From positions 29,796,001 through 29,860,000 of the forward strand of contig NC_083697.1 of NCBI RefSeq assembly GCF_033118175.1: a DNA stretch of 64,000 bases, in the 5' to 3' direction. How positions within the stretch are numbered: the first letter of the stretch is position 1; each line of letters begins with the position of its first letter. This DNA is from Dama dama. Its lineage: Eukaryota; Chordata; Mammalia; Artiodactyla; Cervidae. Under the pieces are notes generated by a model. It was not told the origin of the DNA, made no database searches, and was given only the letters and a program-made list of their open reading frames with translations. The position numbers were made by a program, and so were the translations under genes. Below are positions 57,213-64,000 of the stretch, piece after piece.

Positions 57213-59929
57213 ACTAAGGGAGGGCTCAAACCTGGTACTTCATATGATAAATTCTGTTCACGGAAGTGTTTTGTTTGTCCCTTATGATATCATTAAAATT
57301 TGTACTTCTTTGCTACCTTTGAGAAGTCATCTCTATGCTCATAAAACTGAGATTTTTTTTTTTAATTAATTTTACTTTTCTTGAAAATACAGGAGATCCA
57401 ACATTTTGGGGGCTAGTTTATTACACGGCAACAATTTTAGGAGCTAGAGAGCTGCTGACCCCTTTTTAGGCCAGACTTGCCACTTCCCCATAGTTGGCCA
57501 CATTCACTTCACTCCTTTCAACACCAATGTTTAGTTATACTACCCACCTGAGCACTAGATGCTTTTGAGATTGCAAGCCCTTTTAATGTCAACATCTTAA
57601 TATTCAACCTAAAATTGGGATGTGATTGTTGCCACGTTTGGAGGGTAGAAGAGGTGGCTTTCAGTGGTGCATTATTCTACTGGCCCATTTTCTGAATTGA
57701 GTATTGAAAACTAGAAACCTGTATTTGCATATGTTGAAATCACCTGTGGGAAGAACTGTTGCAATGAAATCAGTGGAATGAATGAAGTAGATGAGGGTTC
57801 TTCTCCACTTGCTGAAATGGAGGATTTTGTTCAAAAGGTGTTTGGGGAATCCCACATCCTGAGATCAATAGGGGGTAGTGATGCATGCGTAAGCCAGAAA
57901 AGAACCCAGTGTTAAGTGGTTTGTTGATTCTTCTTGAAGAGAAACCAAATGGCAGTCACTCAAGCCTTAGAAACAAAACTCAAAGGAAGCTACAAAGTCA
58001 GAACAAACAAGGAAAGCCTAGGGAGGTAGTGCCTGAAATGAGAGAAGCCCTTGTTCCTGTAAGAGAATCAGTTTATAATATGGCCACCAGGGGAGACCTA
58101 AGACTTCCAAACATATTGGTATTTACACTTACCTTGTAGTCAAGATGGTCTGTCCTTCCCAACATTTCAGTTTCTCCCTAGTTACCAGTTGGCCTTTTGG
58201 GGAACTGGTTTTCAAAAAAGGCACAACTGTACATTGTTTTCTAGCTCCACACTCTTCCTGACAGAATTATTGAGGAAGCATTATGCAAATCCATTGTTTA
58301 CCAAAGCCATAAAACCATCTGGTCCTAGGGGTTCATTTTTTGTAGCTGACTTCTGGAAGCCAGCATGGGTTTAACTTCCTCTGTTCTTCCTATTCAAGCT
58401 GCCAAGCCACTGTTGACAAAACACAGGTGTTTGGAGTTTCTCATTTTTGACCGCCCCTCCCATCCTGATCCTTGCTGTATTTACCTTTGTTCTATTTTCT
58501 GTACACGCACCTTATCTTCAGCATTTACACGACGCAGTCAGCTTCCACACATTATGTAGTTTCTTTTGAAAACCTTCTGAGTATTTCCAAACTTAGTCAA
58601 ACATTTTTATCTCAGAGACACAAAGTACATTTGTAGGAAGTTACGAAAATGACCTTGGAAATAAAACATGAGGGCAGAGACATGACATTCAGATGGCAAT
58701 GTCTACATGCACAAAACATGAACCATCATCTGAGGAATCTTAGGTTCTCAAAATCAGTCTCTGATCCCACTCATAAATTTATGCATTTTGAATAACAGGA
58801 AATCTAAGACCTTTGCCATGAAGCAGGCTTAATAAGGGTATTTAACACTCAAGTTCACTATGTAAAAGTATAGTCTTTCTTTCCGATTTTCTATGAGACT
58901 TTGGGATATTTCTTTTAGAATTTCACTGTTGTTTAACACCACTGTTCGTTCAAATCATAACAGTTCCTGCACCTAGCTAAGGATTTGAACTATATTTCTA
59001 TCCACAGAATTCCTCCAATGTAAAACTATGGAGGCTGAGGCAGATCGTCACACAAAAGCTGAATGATATCTCTTCTTAGTCCCTACATACCCTACTTTCA
59101 GGCAGCTGTTAATCTGGAGCAGTTGGGGCTGTCCCCTAATCTTTTTGCTAACTGTGTTAACATGAGCAGGAAGCAAAAAAAAAAAGTTATCTTGTTCCAG
59201 TGATTTGGACAAGTAAGGAGATACTTGCTACAATATTTATTCTCTATGACAGTTAAAATGTTTCCAACACTTAAGAACTTTTAAGACCATTGTAAACAAT
59301 GTTAGATCCACTACATTGTCAAAGTACTAGCAGAACAGGTTGAACCTTCTCTGTGCTCAAAGAGCTGTAAATTGAAGTCAACTAGAGAAGAAATTCCTAT
59401 GGTATTTTGAGATAACAAAGGACAGATACCTTTTAACATAGGAAGATAAATTACTTGATTATCACTTCTGCTTGGTATCACCCTGCTAGAACATTCTGGC
59501 TAAGTGAGCTTAGTTATTTGAGATTTCTCATGCCTAATATTTCCATAATTTCTATGCCCTGTGCTCCATGCTGAGTATCGTAAGAACTGCTAGTGAAAGA
59601 AGAGGGTATGACAGTGATACAAAGACAACATGAACTTTCGGTAAACGTCAGAATCCTGGGAGTTGCCATCAGCTAAAAAAAGAACGAGTGGGAGGAGGAT
59701 GTGGCTGTTGCTCAAAGACCTATAGTTCTGCTCTTGCAGCCACATCCTGCTTGTGGCTAGGTCAACCCAAGTACCACATCTTACTGCTTTCCTGACTGAT
59801 AAAACACCACCTGCTACTGAAGAAGGGGTCTCTCTTTGCAATAAACCAATGCCCTTGTGAAAGATGAGTAAACATTTAGGGTTACGGGAAACTTGGGTCT
59901 TGAGTATTTACATATGCATGTGAAAATGT
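57213..59929. other. No gene seen; unique-looking sequence
   Basis: Several short frames (for example 57885-58139 and 58189-58374) with no recognisable domains. No repeat family identified. This and the last 3 kb are the most repeat-poor parts of the window. Confidence 0.45.
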
Positions 59930-60800
59930 TTGTGGCCAAGATCTTTTATTGATAGTAAAAAATAACATGTCATCATAGAAGAGAATTTGGAAAAGTACAT
60001 AAAGATGCAAAGAAGAAGTAATTCAAAGTCACCTCCTCTGATATACTGAGAAAAGCATTTTGATCTGCTAGTATGCATGTTTATGTGAATATACATATAT
60101 GTGAATGATTTTACTTTTAATGTATGAAATATATATTAATATTTACAAAATAGAAACCATGGTATACATCATTCCTATGATCATACTAAATGTGAACATA
60201 TTTTATTCTCCTTTTGGTCATTTAATATTAGGTTTTACAAATTTTTCCATGCTAAATGTTTTTTGAAAACATTTTGAATGTCTGTTAATATTCCAGTACA
60301 TTGGTGATTCTCAAGCCTTTGTATGCATCAGAATTATCCTGAAGGCTTTGTGAATGCTTGGTCTACCCTAGTTTCCAAGTCAATAGGTGTCAGATAGAGC
60401 CAAGAATGTACATTTCTAACAATTTGCCTGGTGATGCCTCTAGTGCTGGTTTGGGGGTTACACAGTGGTTGATTAGATTATGTAAACATTTCTTACAACT
60501 GGATATTTGTGTTGTTTATCATGAATAGTATTAGAATAACAATATGCATACATGACGGTTTCACTGGATAGGTTCCTATAATGGGAATAACTGGAAAACT
60601 TATGAACTTTTTGGATATCTTCAATATGTATGGCAATTTACACTGTGTGTGAATGTTCTTATTCTACAAATCCTAGTTACTTAGTATATCTATGTTTCTT
60701 AAGTATTTAGTTAAAATAACATCTTATTTCAGTTTACACTTCTTTGCTTACCAGTGAAGTGAAATATTTCATCTTATTTGCAATAACTATTTGAAAGAAC
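59930..60800 (-). mobile_element. Old L1/HAL1-type fragment, minus strand, split by MER5A
   Basis: On the plus strand, GAGAATTTGGAAAAGTACAT, TTTCCATGCTAAATG, GTCTGTTAATATTCCAGTAC and then, after MER5A, ATGGGAATAACTGGAAAACT and ATGTATGGCAATTTACACTG follow the inverse of an old LINE 3' region. The match is loose and family choice is uncertain. Confidence 0.5.
60299..60468 (+). mobile_element. MER5A (hAT-Charlie) element
   Basis: CATTGGTGATTCTCAAGCCT left end, GCATCAGAATTATCCTGAAG, TGTACATTTCTAACAATTTG and CTGGTGATGCCTCTAGTGCT follow MER5A over nearly its full length. Confidence 0.85.
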
Positions 60801-61125
60801 TATGAACAAAACTCTATGGCTATTTTCTTCAAGCTGTTGGCATTTTTTTTCTTATGTATTCTAGTAATCCTTTATATGTTTAGGCTGTGAATCCCCAGTT
60901 TGTTCTGTTTGACATAGCTATTTTCTCACTTTGTTATTTGCTTCTTTCTTGACTGACAATTTCTGACAGCGATTTGTTCTTTCAGTTTTTCTGTACTGAA
61001 GGCATTTTTTGTGAGTTAGTTTGTTACTTAGAAAATAGGAGTCCTGACGTAAACATTTTCCTCTCTCTTTCTTGTGGTTTCATACTTAACATTTGCTTCC
61101 CTAACCATTCTGGAATTTCTTACCT
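60801..61125. other. No gene seen
   Basis: AT-rich; leads into the pyrimidine tract. Confidence 0.4.
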
Positions 61126-61306
61126 TTCTCTTCCTTCCTTCCTTCTCTCCTTCCTTCCTTCTTCCCTACCTCTTCCTCTCTCCCTTCCTGTCTCCCTTCT
61201 TCCTTTTCTCACTCCTCTTTCCTTCTTTCTTCCCTCCCTTACTTCCCTTTGTTCTTTCTCTATCTCTCTTCCTTCTCTTCCCCTCCCTTCCCTTTCTTTC
61301 TCTTCC
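61126..61306. repeat. Pyrimidine tract, degraded (CTTCC)n
   Basis: About 180 bp almost wholly C and T on the plus strand, built from CCTT and CTTCC units with few purine interruptions. The translated frames over it (61074-61337 and neighbours) are low-complexity artefacts. Confidence 0.93.
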
Positions 61307-64000
61307 CCACAACGTGAAGTGTAGCCCAAGTAGTTAATGAATTACCCAGCACCATTTATTAAATAACCATTCCTTCTCCTATTACAATGTGATGCACAAT
61401 CACATTTAAAAGTTAATTTGCAAGCTGGGAGATTAGTTCTCGGTTGGTATTTGTAGGAAATGTGATCTGATATAAGATATTCTTTTTAGTAAGCACAACA
61501 GGAAACACATGTATGACATCTAATGAGAAAACCAGAAATCAAGCCATGGTAAGGCAATGGTAGTTCTAATTTCAATGTGTGTCTTGGCTTCAGCTTAGAT
61601 TCCCAATCAGCCATTTAGAGGGTTTCCTTGTTTTGCTCATTGCCTTAAATGTAAAGCTTTTAAAAGGACAAAAAAAAAAAAAAAAATCCAATGCCTTCAG
61701 GAAATACTGAGAGTTCAGTGTGTTTTCCAGTTTGAGGCAAATGGGAACTTTTATTTAAAAATCACATTGCTTCATTGCACAAAACGTTTTTATTGTCTGG
61801 CCTTACTTTTTCATTCCTTATCATTTAGTCTGCCAAACACTAAGTTTTCTCTCAATCTATTACTTTTCCCGTTCACCCAGAATATATCAGAAATGCATTA
61901 CATTGTGTAACACACGTTAAAATACTCTCTTGGTATTTGCACTGATAAAGGTAATTTTTGTTTACAAATGTAAAAGTCCCTCATGTGAGTAGCTGTGAAC
62001 AATTCTTCAATATTACTCTAGTTCTCTCCATCAAAAGTATCTGAATGTAATGCTAGCAAAAAAAAAAAAAAAGTTGCTACAAAATTCAATCTCTGAAGCA
62101 ATGACAATTATTAATCACTTTTCCAGTTAGCTTGTACAATAAAAGTAATTATCTTCAGAACCACTGAGTCTCAGTTACTACAAGGATAAAACTGACGGTT
62201 CTATTGGAACTTCAATCTGTTTACCAAAGTAATAATCAATTTCCAGGTCTTGATGAATGAATGGCAAAGTAATACTTTATTTTTCCAACTTGATTTTTCT
62301 AGGAACTCACATCTTATGGATTTTGAAATGGGGAACATTGCTATTAACAAAGACAAAAAAAATGCATGTGTAATTCAAAGTCAAATATATTTTAAAAATC
62401 ATTTAGCAGTTATATCTATAAGTGTTTATTAATTTTATTTTTAAATTTTTAATAATTCTGGCACTGTAAAGATTTGTGAAGGCTCAGTTTGGATTTTGTG
62501 GAAATTACATCCAGACACTACATGCCATTCCTCTTGTTCAGTTTTTTTTTTTTTTTCTTTTTCCCTCCTTCATGCTGATACTAACATCACCATGACTGAT
62601 ATATTTTATTTTTCATTCACCTAGCCACCATTACTGATATGAATCAAAGGTCGTAAATATACTAATCATGTGCTGCAACTTCTCAATTCTGATCTGACCA
62701 TAGATATCATTAGTCAACTCCAACATCTTTCTCTATATTTGCTATATAAAGTCTTTCACAACTTTTCTAAAAGCGGTGAGATAACTAAGCAGTTCAAAGG
62801 TCATCCCTGACACTGACTGTGGAAAGTGACCTTATGACCAACTCCAAGTGGACAGAAGGAAGTAACAATGTCCACAAGGAAGTAACAAAGTCAACAAGGA
62901 AAGCAAAATAAAGAATTAGCTGATGGGAATAGAAGTAAGCCTTTCTGCGGTAGCTTACCTGCTGATGGTCACTGAAACAATGACTGCAGGACCCCAGGTT
63001 TCTAGTGTTACAGGAAGAAGCTGTGTGCACAGTTCTCCTGGACTAGGTGACTCCCAAGAACAGAGTTCTCCCTTAAGAAAGACTATACTGTCACAGATAA
63101 TTAAACCCCAAAAGGAAGCCTTTCTCTATTTACCGGCACAGCTTTATCTGTATCTCTCTATGAATATATCTAAGAAAGGACTGCCATCGTATCTACTTAG
63201 GTATGTATTTATCAGACCCAACTTCCAAACTGATTTCTCCAAAAACAATGCAATATATCTGATCATCAAAATTGAGTAATAAAATATGAAAAATAAGCAC
63301 ACACAAGCCAAAACTATAAAGTACATTTGAAACTATAAAATACTTTCTCCTGAAGTATTTGAAATAATAAGAAATATTTGATCCATTGCTGAAATGCATA
63401 GGGCCACATATTCTTCTGCCACAAAAATAAGATTGCAACAGAAAGAACATGAGCATATGACAGCTGCTCTCACACAGAGTTCCCGGTATTCCTGGCGCAG
63501 GCATTCCCATGGGACTGGGACAGTGCAGGAATTCAGGATCTTGGAGATTTGAAAGTGTTTTGGCTCACCTCCCTTATTTGGCTGTCTGTATTTTGGTCAT
63601 CACTAGTATTTTTCCAAGAGCTACATTCAGGTTTCTGATATAGCTGAGAGGGTTACATAGAGCTGGATAAAATATTTAGTCTGTTCCCAGACACATGTTA
63701 ATCAAAATGTAACTGATATTCTCTACTTTCCTTTTTTTTTTTTTCCCTCCTCACCCACCTACCAACTGTCACCATCTAGATCACAGTTGGCCGATATTTG
63801 GCAGGAGGATTCTACTCCCTCCATCTGGCTTCATCACAGCCATCACTAATGGATCACGGAATGCTTTCCCATCAGCCTCAGAGCCCTTTCAACACAGGAC
63901 TCTCTGAACAGCCTTTTCCAACAATCCCCAGTAAGAGATGAAACCGAATGAACTCTCTGAACCAGTTTGAGGTCACGGGGTATAGCTGAGATGTTCCCAA
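61307..64000. other. No gene seen; short tandem repeat and homopolymers
   Basis: Contains A-runs near 61670-61686 and 62060-62073, T-runs near 62542-62555 and 63732-63745, and a 20-bp tandem repeat at 62856-62903. No interspersed repeat and no coding exon recognised. Confidence 0.45.
62856..62903. repeat. 20-bp tandem repeat, 2.4 copies
   Basis: AAGGAAGTAACAATGTCCAC, then AAGGAAGTAACAAAGTCAAC, then AAGGAAAG. Confidence 0.9.

Noticed and set aside
61074..61337. Frames of 87 and 116 residues rich in S, F, L and P
   Set aside because: Translation of a pyrimidine repeat; low complexity.

Overview
The window is mammalian nuclear DNA from a ruminant, most likely a bovid. This rests on many BovB (RTE-clade) LINEs, tRNA-derived Bov-tA and Bov-A2 SINEs, and a ruminant-type L1, alongside repeats shared by all placental mammals (MIR, MER5A, old L1M). 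Species cannot be decided by reading alone. I found no convincing host protein-coding exon, tRNA, rRNA, CRISPR array or bacterial-type operon. Every long reading frame belongs to a LINE.

Layout. 1-6525: a nearly complete sense-strand L1 with 5'UTR, ORF1, ORF2, 3'UTR and A-rich tail; ORF1 has one in-frame stop and ORF2 has one lost base, and both are otherwise clean. 7233-9508: a MIR interrupted by a Bov-tA, then a 5'-truncated L1 with a 15-bp target-site duplication (TSD). 9509-12135: mostly unique sequence. 12136-17397: a BovB 3' fragment (minus), an old L1M end (minus) and a long, decayed BovB (plus). 18-30 kb: unique sequence scattered with Bov SINEs, MIR pieces, an unnamed old repeat and microsatellites. 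30186-35650: an older L1 on the minus strand that keeps its 5' end but has lost its 3' end. 36.5-39.8 kb: a Bov-A2 dimer, a small Tigger-like element, a truncated BovB and two Bov-tA copies. 40.6-42.98 kb: old L1 pieces, an unidentified block and a MER5A. 45285-50415: an L1M split by an apparently full-length 4.06-kb BovB (minus) with a 10-bp TSD. 50.4-56.1 kb: a mosaic of old L1M pieces into which BovB tails and SINEs have inserted. 56897-57204: a hAT element with an 8-bp TSD. 57.2-64 kb: mainly unique sequence with another old L1 carrying a MER5A, and a 180-bp pyrimidine tract.

The elements depend on one another. L1-type machinery makes poly(A)-tailed copies, while the Bov-tA and Bov-A2 SINEs share their 3' ends with BovB and are thought to be moved by it. 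The order of nesting (MIR and L1M as targets, MER5A and hAT next, then BovB, SINEs and the young L1) gives a relative history. I do not see an undescribed functional system. The best leads are the near-intact L1, the resemblance between the BovB and L1 5' ends, a short SINE insertion that is internally deleted, and the unidentified block at 41.04-41.76 kb.
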